A stretch of 64,000 bases of DNA, taken from NCBI GenBank assembly GCA_001179505.1, contig CDMY01000301.1, positions 1-64,000 on the forward strand, written 5' to 3'. The position numbers were made by a program, and so were the translations under genes. This document shows positions 34,014-44,680 of this stretch, piece by piece. Origin of the DNA: Vitrella brassicaformis (taxonomy: Eukaryota > Sar > Vitrellaceae). Position 1 is the stretch's first letter; each line of letters starts with the position of its first letter. The notes beneath the pieces were generated by a model. It saw only the letters and a program-made list of their open reading frames with translations, was not told the DNA's origin and did not search any database.

Positions 34014-34592
34014 ATGACGACTTCAGCGGGTGATGGTGGCCCTCAAGAAGAGTACAAGACGCTCATGGGTGACGACATCCCAGAGCTTGTCCTGCACGCA
34101 TCGTATATCGCATTGCATCTCTTTTTGTAGGGGCTCGGGTTCTTTACCCGCCTGACGTGCCCGACGACATTCTCGAGGACGTCATCCAGAAAGCGTACAG
34201 ACTTAAGGCTCACAGCATGGCACGGCACGCCCTTCTGTGTGCATGCAATGAGTGAGGTTGACGCATGGGACCTTTTGTCTCCTCCCTCTCTATGCACCTC
34301 CTTACTCCTGCAGGCAGCGGTTGACGGAGGAGCACAATCCCGATAGAGAGGGGCAGAGGATAGCTGAGGCCATGAAGCATGAACTCGACCAAAAATGGGG
34401 ACCCTACTGGCACGTGGTCTGCGAGACAAGACGCGGCGCAGAGCCCACACTCAGGTCGTTATCTTGTGTATTCGTGTCTGTGTGCATCCATTGCAGATCG
34501 TTGGGCGGCATTTCGGGACCTACGTGATATCGTCCACTCAGCGCTTCGTCTACTTCTACCTTGGGCCCCACGCATTTTGTGTGTACAAGTGA
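34014..34592 (+). CDS. Dynein light chain, LC8 type
   Basis: A small LC8-family protein, which dimerises and binds dynein intermediate chains and other partners. Four exons: 34014-34068, about 34132-34206, about 34316-34419, and 34498-34592. After a divergent N-terminus (MTTSAGDGGPQEEYKTL) the domain reads LYPPDVPDDILEDVIQKAY, then IAEAMKHELDQKWGPYWHV, IVGRHFGTYVISSTQRF and VYFYLGPHAFCVYK. This matches the LC8 core (AAxIKKEFDxKxxPTWHCIVGRxFGxxVTHE and FIYFYLG). Compared with the 89-residue animal protein, the N-terminal part carries an insertion before the last helix. An axonemal or cytoplasmic LC8-like light chain are both possible. Confidence 0.88.
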
Positions 34593-35114
34593 ATGACCCG
34601 TGTTCTCACACATGACGGATGAATCCGTGCATGTGATTGTTCGACCATTTCGGTGCCGCCTGAATGAGTCGACGAACGACGCATACAATGCAATCGATTG
34701 ACAGCCATTCACGGTGTAGGTCGGTAGATAGATAGGAACGTTCGGTCCATTAGAGGCCCACTTCGTTATCAGACGACAGATTGCCATCCAGCCAGCCAGC
34801 CAGCCAGCAACACCCACCAGCAACACTCACTCCTCACTCTCTGTCTGTTCATTAGGTGTATATTCCGCCCACCCTCCCTCCCTCCCTCCCTCCCTCTCTC
34901 TCCCTCCACAGGCCGATCAACGCGGACAGTGAATGACGTACCAGGAAAGCAGCAATTCAACACGGCCCCCCTCCTCGCCAACATACATACATACACCCCA
35001 CGTCACTCGCACCAGACGACCAACCTGCATATAGGATGATGAAGGACTCTTGACCGACCGGCAGACACCCCAGTCAGCCGTCACTCCCACCAGTCGGGCT
35101 GCACGCGTCACACA

Positions 35115-35150
<36 letters not shown>

Positions 35151-35191
35151 CAGACGGAGAGATGGAAAGGTGCTGCGTGTCCCCCGCTCCC
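34593..35191. other. Convergent spacer with simple repeats
   Basis: About 600 bases between convergent genes. There are CCAG repeats near 34790-34810, a TCCC run at 34872-34905 and CA/GA runs at 35110-35155. The last exon of the ArfGAP-like gene could extend into it by splicing to about 34920. Confidence 0.4.
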
Positions 35192-37388
35192 TCATACGAT
35201 GTGTGTGGATACCTCCTCTTGTTGCGATGCGGTGGTAATGCCTGGGTAGGCCGGCATCATGAAACCGCTCGCCCCGCCCATCCCTGGGTATCCAACGCCC
35301 ACGCCCCCTGAACAAACACACACACACACACACACCCACACACCCACGCACACACACACACACACGTGGGTCGCATGAGCAGGAGAGCAGCCGTTGTGTG
35401 TGGGTGCATCTATCTGTCTTTGTCTGTCCCATCTCACTTTGCACAGGTGTGGACGGTGTAGCGAAGGGGTTGGACCGGTCGACAGCAGCCGGAGTCGCCC
35501 CTCCCACGGCCATCGGTCGGCTCTGCATCCCCATAGCTGACGCGTAGATGCCCCCGGGCATCCCCATGGCCCCCATCCCACCCACCCCTGCTGTGGCCAT
35601 GCGAGGGGTGGATGCGAAGTAGCTGGGGTTCTGCAGCCCACCAACACCATAACCCAACTGCGCTCGCTGACCGGCGTAGTAGCCCGGCGTGCTGGCGTAC
35701 AGGCCGCCCTGCGCCATGCCGGTGGGGTCATGGGGCATCTGCGGCTGCTGCGGCTGTTGCTGCATCTGAGACAGCAGCAGCATGGGGTTCTGCGGACTCA
35801 TTGAAGAAACGTTGGGCTGAGACGCAAAGGGCCCGGCTGGCGACGGCTGCGGCATGCCGTTGTGCATCCCCTGCATGCCCATCCCACCCATCATGCCCCC
35901 CTGCATGCCTCCCGGCTGCTGCTGCTGTTGCTGGAAGCCGCCGTAGCCGCCCATGGGGTTCATCATACCTTGCTGGCCGGCCATCCCCATCCCCTGCTGA
36001 CCTGGCATGCCCATGCCTTGCTGACCTGCCATGCCCATGCCCTGCTGCCCCATCATACCAGGCATACCCATCTGCCCGCCGCCCATGCCGCCCATGCCGC
36101 CCATTCCACCCATGGCACCCATACCTGGGCCCTGCTGCATGCCGCCGAAGCCTGACTGTTGCTGCGGCTGTCCCATCTGCTGCTGCTGTTGCTGCTGCTG
36201 CGGCATGTTCTGCTGACCAAACATGCCCATCATCCCCGGCATGCTCGGCGAAGGCGTCGCTCCACCACCTGAGCAAACACAACACAGCCATGAGCTGCCT
36301 TTTGTCCGGCTGTGTCTGTATGTGCCTACCTCCGAATGCGAATGCGTCACTGGCTGCGGTGAGATTGAGGTCTGGAGCCCTCCCACCTCCACCACCACCA
36401 CCACCCCCACCCCCACCACCTCGGCCCTTCTTGCTGCGGGATCGGGCGGGGGGCGTCTCCTCCTCCTCCTCAGTCCTACAAGTACACCACACACGACGGG
36501 CGAGGGATGTGAGGGTGGATGGGATGCGTCTGAGTGCGCATCACCCACTCTTCGTCTTCGGAGGGCGTGGGCGATCGGCGCCTCTGATGAACCACACATA
36601 CAGAAAAGCAAGTGTGAGGCTTTCTCTGCCCCCCGTGTGTCATTGCCCTCAGTCGCGCACCTCTTCTTTCTTTGTCTTCCTTGCGGTCCCGCTCTTGGGT
36701 GGCTTCACTGCACACATACAGACACACACACACACAGAGAGAGGGGCAGCAATGCGATGCGCTTGTACAATGGAAGCCGCACACCTTTCGACGCTTTTGT
36801 TTCCTTCTTTTCACTCCCACGCCTCTTTTTGCTGCGGCAGAAACAAACAGTCCGTCAAGGGGCGCGTGATTTTCTCCGGGCGGCCGGGAGGGAGGTAAGG
36901 TACCTAACGGTCGTACCTGCCGTATTTGTCTTCGAGTCTTGTCATTTCGTATTGGTCGAACCGGTCGTCGCCCACCTTTTTGGCCCCCTTGCCCTTCGCA
37001 CAAGTCGAACACAGGAACTCGTACTTGGTCGTGTCAACGTGAGTCACCGGCTATGCGCACACATTCGCACATGCAGGATGCACAACGCAACACACGCAAT
37101 GAATGCACTGTAATGCCGCCCTCCATCTCGTGAACTGTGACCGCCCCAACGACTGACTGACTGCTTGTCGGTTGTAACTTACCGATTTTTTGCATTTGGC
37201 GCATTTGTCGTTTTCTTTCATCCACTTGTAGAGCTTCTCCAGGTTCATGGCCTCCTCCAACTCCTGACGCACCCACCCCACCACCACACAGCACAGCACC
37301 CCAACAAACACGTGTGCATGATTCAATCGTCGGTCCTCCTGGCCTTTGTGCGGACCTCCTTGGATATCCCCAGGTCCCCGAGCGACAT
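35192..37388 (-). CDS. ArfGAP-like zinc-finger protein with Met/Gly/Gln-rich repeats
   Basis: From ATG 37388 (MSLGDLGISK, then ELEEAMNLEKLYKWMKEN) comes a CxxC-x(15-16)-CxxC finger: DKCAKCKKS, then across an intron THVDTTKYEFLCSTCAKGKG, ending EMTRLEDKYG. The spacing fits the ArfGAP finger that stimulates GTP hydrolysis on ARF proteins, but the Trp and the catalytic-type Arg after the last cysteine are not where expected, so it may be degenerate. Four short charged exons follow (RKEDKERR, RRRSPTPSEDEE), then a Gly run, then a large exon (about 36270-35460) almost wholly of Met, Gly, Gln and Pro with MGMAGQQG and MGMPGQQG repeats and later YASTPGYYAGQ. Such tails occur in some ArfGAPs with vesicle-coat contacts. 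The finger is seen; GAP activity is inference. Confidence 0.55.
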
Positions 37389-37711
37389 GGTGATGGGAGA
37401 GGGTACGAGGGGAGCTGCCGCGACTGCCTCTGGTCAAATGACGTTGATGGCGAGGGCTCTTGTCGCCGCCTGGGCACAAATAGCAGGAGAAGCCTTTCAA
37501 TCGCACGAGGGCCTCTTCATGGCCATGTCCTTACCTGTTTCAAATCAGCCTTGCTTGCCAGAACCGACGTCTGCTCACCGCTCCCCTTTGGCACGCAGCT
37601 CGCAAAAGGGGGAGAGAAAGAGGAGGGAAAGGGACTGAGCGGCCACCCGGGAAAAGTAGTACGTACGATTCTCCTTCGAGTTGGTGCCTCCCTCGTCAGT
37701 CAGGTGAGGCA
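37389..37711. promoter_or_regulatory. Divergent intergenic region
   Basis: About 320 bases between two divergent starts, probably serving as promoter for both. No gene or recognisable motif is seen. Confidence 0.4.
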
Positions 37712-39822
37712 ATGGATGATGAACGCGAAAGGCCGAGGTTCACGCTGACCTGGATGATCTGCAGAATGGTCCATCTGTGCGTCAGGTGGCGGCAGGAGAT
37801 GTTGATGGTGCTGTTTGCATGGGCCATGGTGGCCCTGATGTGTGTGGTGTCGAGAGGTGACAAGGCGGTGCTGCTGGGAGCGCACAGCCCACACGGCATC
37901 AGCCCGTCATACCCCAATCAGCAAGACGCATCTGCTGCCGGCGGTGCACTGGACGCGCTTACGACCCATAACACTATGACCGTCCCATCACTTGCTTGGT
38001 CCAGTCAGAGGTGAGGTCCCCGCCCACAAAACCAAAGACTGACTGACTGACTGACTGACGGGACTGTTGCCTGTCGTGTGTGTGTGTGATCAGGTTGTTT
38101 AAGGATTCGTTTGTTGAGCTGCCCGCTGCGGTGGACTTCTCGTACGTCACCAGCCTCATCGATGCCCTCCTGCAACGACACGCGGTATCACACACACACA
38201 CACACACACACAACTGCTCAGTAGAGCTGACGGCGACGGCAATAATTGTGAGTGTTATGTGTGAATCGAAACCGTGACTCATTCATACAGCATGAGGCCC
38301 TTGTCTCCAACACGGGCCGCAAGCCGCCTGTCGTGGTTCTCTTTGTTCAGCCGGAGGTGAGCTAACACGCTGACTGACAGTTTGGCACGACTGTGTGTCG
38401 TCCGTCATGGTGCATTCATGTGTGTGTGTATCTGTGCCATGCCATCCATGAGTGCAGCTGGGCACTCCAAGTTTTGTGCAGCAGCTGAGTGGGGGTCAGA
38501 GTGCCTTCGTCTCGCTCAAGGTGGGCTGGTGGGGTGGGGTGGGCAAGGGAAATGAAACCGAGAGAGAAACTTTCAAGGCAGGCGTGGCGTGGCTGCTGCA
38601 CGTGACGTGCATCATGCATGGATCAAATGTTGATCTTTGGTCAGGGTTTGGTGGCCTCGTCGGCGTGTGCCTTGTCAGTGCCCTACACACTGCCGCCCGC
38701 ACGCCGCGTGTCGGACCTGCTCGCACACTACAAGCAACACGCATACTACCTCACCAGTCAGTCAGCTACTCACCCAGCCAGCCAGCCAGCCAGCCGGGCA
38801 CTCACTGATGCTGTCTACGGCATGCATGGGTCAGCAATGAATGTGACGTGGTGTGATGCCATGCGGTGTGCAGGTGATCCCGACTCGGCCCCGTCAGGCT
38901 ATGAGGTGGAGTCCATCGGCCAGGACCCTGAGCTGCTGCTCGCGGCCGAACCCAAACTCATTATTGTCGACCTCAAGGGCATCAAACAACCTGGTCTGTC
39001 CGCACAGCGGGACGGCGAGAGAATCAACAAGTCAGTCGATCCCGTGTCTTCTGTTCTGCCTGTTTCAGGATCGTTTGTGTCGGAGTTCAGCAGCCGTGTG
39101 TCGGAGCTGACACACAAGAACTACGTGGGAATACTCACCGCCCAGGTCACTCAACCAACAGCCACAACACAGACAGACAGGCTGCCAACGTACCTGTTTG
39201 TCTGTCACCGATTGTGCGTGTCTCATTCAGGCCCCTGAGCACGGTGCGGTGTCAGGTTTTGTGCAGTCGAGGGCACTGCAGGAGGACAGACAAAACGCGA
39301 GACTAATCGGTAAGCACAGCAAACAAACACCATGGGAGGGACGGAGGGGAGGGGAGGAATGCACATGAGGTTCCATGTAATATATCGTTGGGCCGTTTCA
39401 GAGGCACCCGACCGGGGCGCGAGTAATGCGACGGCGGCCAAGGCCGCGGCCACCAATCTCCCTGGCGTCTCCGGCCAACAGGCGGCCGCAGACCAACCTG
39501 CCTTCAGAATACACCCGGTATGGATCGATCATATATGGCACCGTGTTGACATCCAGTGTTTCAGCCAGCCAGGGGGGTGTGTTGTGTTCTTGTTTGTTAC
39601 CGTCCCTGCAGATGGGACTGTCGGCTCTGCTGATGAGTGCCATGTTTGTGTTCACTCTCCTCGCCGCCCTCACCTGCATGATGTCAGTCGACGTCCCCAC
39701 AGGTACCGTACACATGCTGCCTGGTGGCTCAAGCACCACGTAATCAAGTCTCTCTCTCTCTCTGTGTGTGTGTCGTGTCAGTGTACGAGGATAAGTGCCT
39801 GTCCATAGCTAAGGAGTACTGA
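37712..39822 (+). CDS. Secretory-pathway type I membrane protein, unrecognised
   Basis: About eleven exons read in phase. From ATG 37712 a signal peptide or anchor (MLMVLFAWAMVALMCVVS) is followed by a lumenal region of roughly 450 residues with VVVLFVQPE, AEPKLIIVDLKGIKQPG, SFVSEFSSRVSELTHKNYVG and an Ala-rich stretch. Near the end lies one span (MGLSALLMSAMFVFTLLAALTCMM) followed by a short cytosolic tail (YEDKCLSIAKEY). The layout of signal peptide, lumenal domain, single late span and short tail resembles the V-ATPase accessory subunit Ac45 and fungal Big1/Voa1. Detailed residues are not close enough for me to name it. ER or Golgi residence is likely. Confidence 0.6.
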
Positions 39823-40307
39823 GGTCCGGCTGGCGAAGAGAGGGATTTCAGCAGCCAGCGGCAGTTGACGACGACAGCACTTTTTGTCATGCACACGTGT
39901 GGCGGGGCGGCCGTCGTTTTTCTGTGTAGTCTGCGTATGCCTTCCTGCCTGCCTGCCCGGTGTGTGTCTTAAGGAGACGAGCTTGTACATATCCTTACTG
40001 ACTCGTGTGACTGACTGACTGACTGAATGGTGGATGAGACGTTACACACATACATACATCCCTACATACAAATTTGTAAGGCTACTTGCTCAGTGCTGGC
40101 AGGCACCACCCCGGCGCCACCCATTCACTCGTTCACCCCCCATGCACACTCATGGACGCACCGCACCCATCAGTCCATTCACAGAGATGGTGAGCGACAC
40201 TCACGCACTCACCCACTCACTCACTGTCCGTATCTGTCTGTCTGTCTGTCTATGTACAAGCCCGCCAGCCCGCATATTGGAGGCGTGCGGTGTGTCTGGA
40301 GTGTCAG
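39823..40307. other. Convergent spacer
   Basis: About 485 bases between two convergent stops. GACT and TACA tetranucleotide repeats (40005-40025, 40045-40070) are present. No gene is seen. Confidence 0.5.
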
Positions 40308-41527
40308 TCAGGATACGTTGTGCTCTACAAACTTTGGTACGGCCTTCTCGACCAACACATCCACCAACTCATCCTCGTACACTGGCTTGGGCACCTGAAC
40401 ACAACACACACAACGCACAACAAGCAACATGTGCACCCTCGTCGGCTGTGCATGGCTGCCTGGCTGTCCCCTGACCTGCACGATTTGGCTGAGTTCGTGT
40501 AGGTAGACCTTTGGCACCTCAACGACGTTCTCAACAATCTTGGTCTCCACCTGACACACACCAGACAGACAGACAGACGACATGCATGCAGCTGTGACTT
40601 ATATCCCAGGTCCTTGGTATCTCCCTCTCTGTGGTCATTCCTCTCCTGTCAGTCACCTTTGGCACCGTGACTATCTTCTGAATGGGTTTCTCGATGACCA
40701 GCGTGTGAGGCACCTCCACAATCTTCTCCACATACTGCACACACCACACACCCACGCCAGCAACAATGCAGGCCCCGCCACCTAGGGCCCCGTCTATGTG
40801 TGCCGCACCTTGGTCTCACGCACCGGCACCAACTTGACTTTCTGTCGGAGACAATCCCAGGCAGACAGGCAGGCAGGCAGGCAGGCAAGCATGTTGTCCT
40901 GCGTACCTCGACGGGGACTTCGACGACTTCAATTTTGGGCACCGACTTGACGACCTCCTCCACCTGGGGCACCACGACGGGCCGGTCCACGGTCACCACC
41001 TCCTTGACATACTCGTACCTAAGACACACGACAACATACACACAACATCGACACGAATGGATGTCTTGTCCTTCCCTCCTGACTGCGGCCCACCCCACCT
41101 GGGGACGACTTTGAGAGTCGGTTTGGGTATGATCTTTGTTTCGTATTGTATGTCGAGCTTGGGTACCTCCTTGATGACCTCCTCGTCAACGTGGCGCTCT
41201 ATGATGCGGTCCACAGTCTGCACTATCGGCACCTCCACCACACGCTCAACATACTCTGATGGAAACAACCACCCGCCAACACACCACAGCACCTAGGGGT
41301 ACAGAGCTGCAACCATTCATTTGTCATGTGTGTTGGATGCCTATAGCCTCCACTCACCGTATACGGGCTTGCGGACCTCACGCACAACGTACTTCCGCTG
41401 GCAACGAAAAGAACACCACAACACATGGACACGGACGTGTGATGGCTGGGATGTTGTCGGATCTGCAGCAAGGTACCTCCACCCTCAGGTTATGGACCTC
41501 ATCCCGCGCAGGGGCATCTGACGCCAT
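40308..41527 (-). CDS. Alveolin (inner membrane complex protein)
   Basis: Alveolins form the filamentous network under the alveolar sacs of apicomplexans, chromerids, dinoflagellates and ciliates. From ATG 41527 (MASDAPARDEVHNL) about eight exons encode repeats of charged and Val/Pro residues: VRKPVYG, EYVERVVEVPIVQTVDRII, EEVIKEVPKLDIQYETK, EYVKEVVTVDRPVVVPQ, VEKIVEVPHTLVIEKP and KIVENVVEVPKVYL, ending FVEHNVS at 40308. The EKIVEVP/VxVP periodicity is the defining alveolin pattern. The protein is short and consists almost only of the repeat domain, without the Cys motifs often seen at the ends of apicomplexan members. It starts 98 bases from the divergent GH16 gene. Confidence 0.88.
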
Positions 41528-41625
41528 CGCACACCGCCCCAAATCCAAAAAAAACAAAATATTTGGATCGCGACCGTTGTTGGCCGTGTTCCTTCCCTCC
41601 CCTCCCCCATCGTCCATCTCAAAAG
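41528..41625. promoter_or_regulatory. 98-base divergent promoter between alveolin and GH16
   Basis: Only 98 bases separate the two start codons. The stretch includes an A-rich run (CCAAAAAAAACAAAATATTT) near the alveolin side and a pyrimidine-rich run near the GH16 side. It must carry both proximal promoters and leaders, or one leader overlaps the other gene. Confidence 0.5.
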
Positions 41626-43950
41626 ATGGTGGTTTCCCTTCTTCATGTTGTTGTCTTGGCTATTCTGATAGCGAGGCATATCTCCCAAGCCCCCCCGCTC
41701 TCATCCATCGATGTCCTCGAGCAGCAGGAGACGCACGTCGTCAAGGTCCTCTGTACACACACGGATTGACCACCTCGTGCGAGACTGTGTGTTTTCTGGT
41801 CGTGTGTGTATGGTTGCGTGTGTGCGTGTGCAGGACATGCTATGCGCTTTGTTCCCCGCCACGTGCTATCTTCCGCGGTCTCCCTCCCCCTTCCTCAAGG
41901 CGCCCTATTTGAGGTACGAGCCTGACCTGAGTGACGAATTTGAGTACACCAACGGGAGGCACACATCATCCCACCGACCCCTAAAGGGATTGAACGAGTC
42001 CAAGTGGGATGTCCGTGCTGACGACTGTGGTATTGGCGAGGACACCATGTGCTCGGCTGACAATGTCAAGGTGGAGGGCGGCCTCCTGAAGCTCAGGGGG
42101 CGGCTGGAGGGCCCCCTCGCGCTCGGTGCGGGCATCGTCGCCAAGAGGCCCATGACGGACGGTGCCTGTGAGGTCAAACTGCGCTTTGAAGACAGGTATA
42201 CGCCGACCGAGTGGGGGTGAATGCAGACACCAACAGACATACCATGCTTTGTCTGTCTTTGTGTCCTTGTCGTCTCCCGTGGCTGACATCTGCAGGTTTG
42301 GGTGGCACGAGGTAGGCAGTCTCACTTCAGTGTCGGTGTGGGTGCATCTCTTTTCCCTGCCTGCCCGCCTGGCTGCCTGCCTGTAAACCTCCAGGCAGCG
42401 TGGGCGAGGGGCATGCCTGCGATGGTATCACGGGGGCAGTACGATTGGGGGATATTCAATCGCCTGGAGATCGATATGTAAGTGAGCACAACAAATAGAT
42501 GCTCGCTCCAGCCATGCCGCATCGATATGTATGTATGTATGTATGTATGTGTGCATGATCGGCATGTTCGGTGTGACTTCAACAGGTTTGAGGTATGCAT
42601 CCATCGATCATACGTGACTGACGCTCATACGTGGCTGACATCCGTCTCTCTACCTGTCTGGCTGTCTGTCTGTCTGTCTGTCTCTTGTGTGTGTGGGTAT
42701 GTGGGTATGTCCATCTATCATCCATCAGAATTGGTTCAATGGGCACATGACCCAGGGCGGCTACATGTGGCTGGGCCGACAAGAGACATCGCGAGCAAAG
42801 CGGAAGCCTTTCTTCCGTGCAGACGGCAAGACATTCATCGGACACGTCCCCTTCAGCGGCCAAGAGACGTAAGTAAGGCAGGGCTTTCTGCTGGTGGCCC
42901 TCGGGGCGGGCCAGCCATCAAGAGCATGCCGATACATACACCTTGTTCAACCTACTCAGCTTTTCCTATCGTGTTCAGGTACCCGTTTAAAGGGCCCCTG
43001 TCAGCCATCCCTGACCCACACAAGTGGCACATCTACGGGTACGAAGCCAACGATCAGTACTGGGCTTTCTATCTCGATGGCGAGCTCATGTACGGCGGCA
43101 AGAGGCAAATCATCGACGTCCGTGACATACACGCGCTGCCAAACTTCCACTGCCAAGTAAGTGAGGCAGTGCGGCAGTCAGGTCGATCGAGGGCCCGACA
43201 GACAGACAGACAGACAGACAGACACCCACACGTATTTGTGTATGTGTGGATGCACCCATCCGTCCGTCCGTCCGTCCGTCCTCGAATCAGCACTTCCTGA
43301 TGCTAAATGTGCTGGCCACCAAGGGGCCGTCTTTGCGTGACGGCATCGAGCCTAGCGGTCGCATGGACGTGGACTGGGTCAGGTGCTACTCGTACAATGA
43401 CGAAGTGGGGGCGGCCTCGTCGCACATCTGGCGGCTCTGGCAGACCTACCCTCGAGTGCTGCCCGACTGCGTCACCGGTGCGGACATCGGCATACACAGA
43501 CCCATTGTCTCGGAACAACACACATGTCGTCTCGTTGCCATGTGTGTCTGATGCTCGCAGACCCCATGCGTGAGAGTGACCGGTGGAGGAAATGGCCCAA
43601 CGGCAGCTGCAGGTAAGTCGGACACACAGGAGCCAGCCAGCCTGCCATGCCCCTGGCATACAGTCACTCGTATTATCCATGTATGTATGTATGGGGGTGT
43701 GTGTGCGTGTAGGTGGCACGACGTGGTCATCAATGGGGGCGGCAGCGGTGCTGGCGAGACAGACGAGGGGAGCCAGCTGACGGCTGCTGCCGCGATGCGA
43801 CATTTGTGGACGGAGACCGGCCTTATGGCCGAAGATATTGCACCCATTTGCCTTGCGCTGCGGGACAGGGAGGCCGGCGAGCGGCCTGCGAATTTGGGCA
43901 ACGCGTCGTGGGTGCCTCTGGCTTATGCCGCCTGTGCTAGTATGGCATGA
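41626..43950 (+). CDS. Secreted GH16-family glycoside hydrolase
   Basis: This is a laminarinase/beta-glucanase-like hydrolase. ATG 41626 opens a signal peptide (MVVSLLHVVVLAILIARHI). Landmarks: WDVRADDCGIGEDTMCSADNV and VEGGLLKLRG, then AKRPMTDGACEVKLRFEDR, FGWHE, MVSRGQYDWGIFNRLEIDMFE with the catalytic ExDxxE (nucleophile and acid/base Glu), then DPHKWHIYGYEANDQYWAF and MDVDWVRCYSYNDEV closing the jelly roll. A C-terminal region of about 150 residues follows with WHDVVINGGG and an Ala-rich helix, ending ACASMA. Two tiny exons lie around the active site: 42296-42311 (16 bases) and 42586-42592 (7 bases). Substrate (beta-glucan, galactan or other) cannot be told. A role in wall remodelling or food digestion would be inference. 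Confidence 0.87.
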
Positions 43951-44390
43951 TCCATTCGTGTGTGTGTGTGTGTGTGCATCCACGACGCCACGCGTGGTAA
44001 TACTATTATATCAGGCAGTGTGCCATTAGAGACGAGACGAGCCGCGGCCGAATCGCCCTGGACTAGAGAGATAATGCCCACACCTGTGTACGTAACGCAT
44101 CTATTTATAAGTCGCGGCTGTATGCATGCATGAAGGCTCATGGCGATTGACTGGTGTTTTTACCGGCCTCGTCCAGGTGCGACGTGCTGTGCTGCACGAC
44201 AGACTGACTGACTTCGTGACGCATTTCTTCTCAATTCCCCTCCCCCGCGCACCCGCCATGTTTCGGTACGCATGGCATTTAGGCAGTCTGTGTGCGGTTC
44301 GTGTGTGCATGGTGAAGCAGCGAGACGGCGGTCAGACCGCCTTCGAATAGCTGACATGCACATTGCAATTGAGATCTGTAGCTGCCACAC
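43951..44390. other. Spacer left of duplication copy 2
   Basis: About 440 bases with no supportable gene, between the GH16 stop and the breakpoint of the duplication near 44391. Confidence 0.45.
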
Positions 44391-44680
44391 TGTCAGTCAG
44401 GGCAGGGCCATTTGGCTTTTTCAACATCCCGCTGAGCTTATTCAGTGGCTTCGTGAAAGCTTAAGACCACGTCCTGGGTCTGGCTCTGCTGAGAAAAGAT
44501 CTTCCAGGCCAAACTGGCCGAGCCTCGGCGATCGTCGTGGAAGCGAGCTGTGGATATTATCTGAAGAAAGGAAAGCTTTGCTCTGTTGTTGGTACCAAAC
44601 TATCGTTGTCGGTTGTCGAAAGCGAACCGGGCTCAGCACGGCGAGCAATTTCCGAGCAGTGCGGGCACCGTCCGTCAGTC

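Noticed and set aside
34917-36611. A single 564-codon minus-strand frame
   Set aside because: It reads through several introns of CA repeats; only the Met/Gly/Gln exon and its neighbours are kept as coding.
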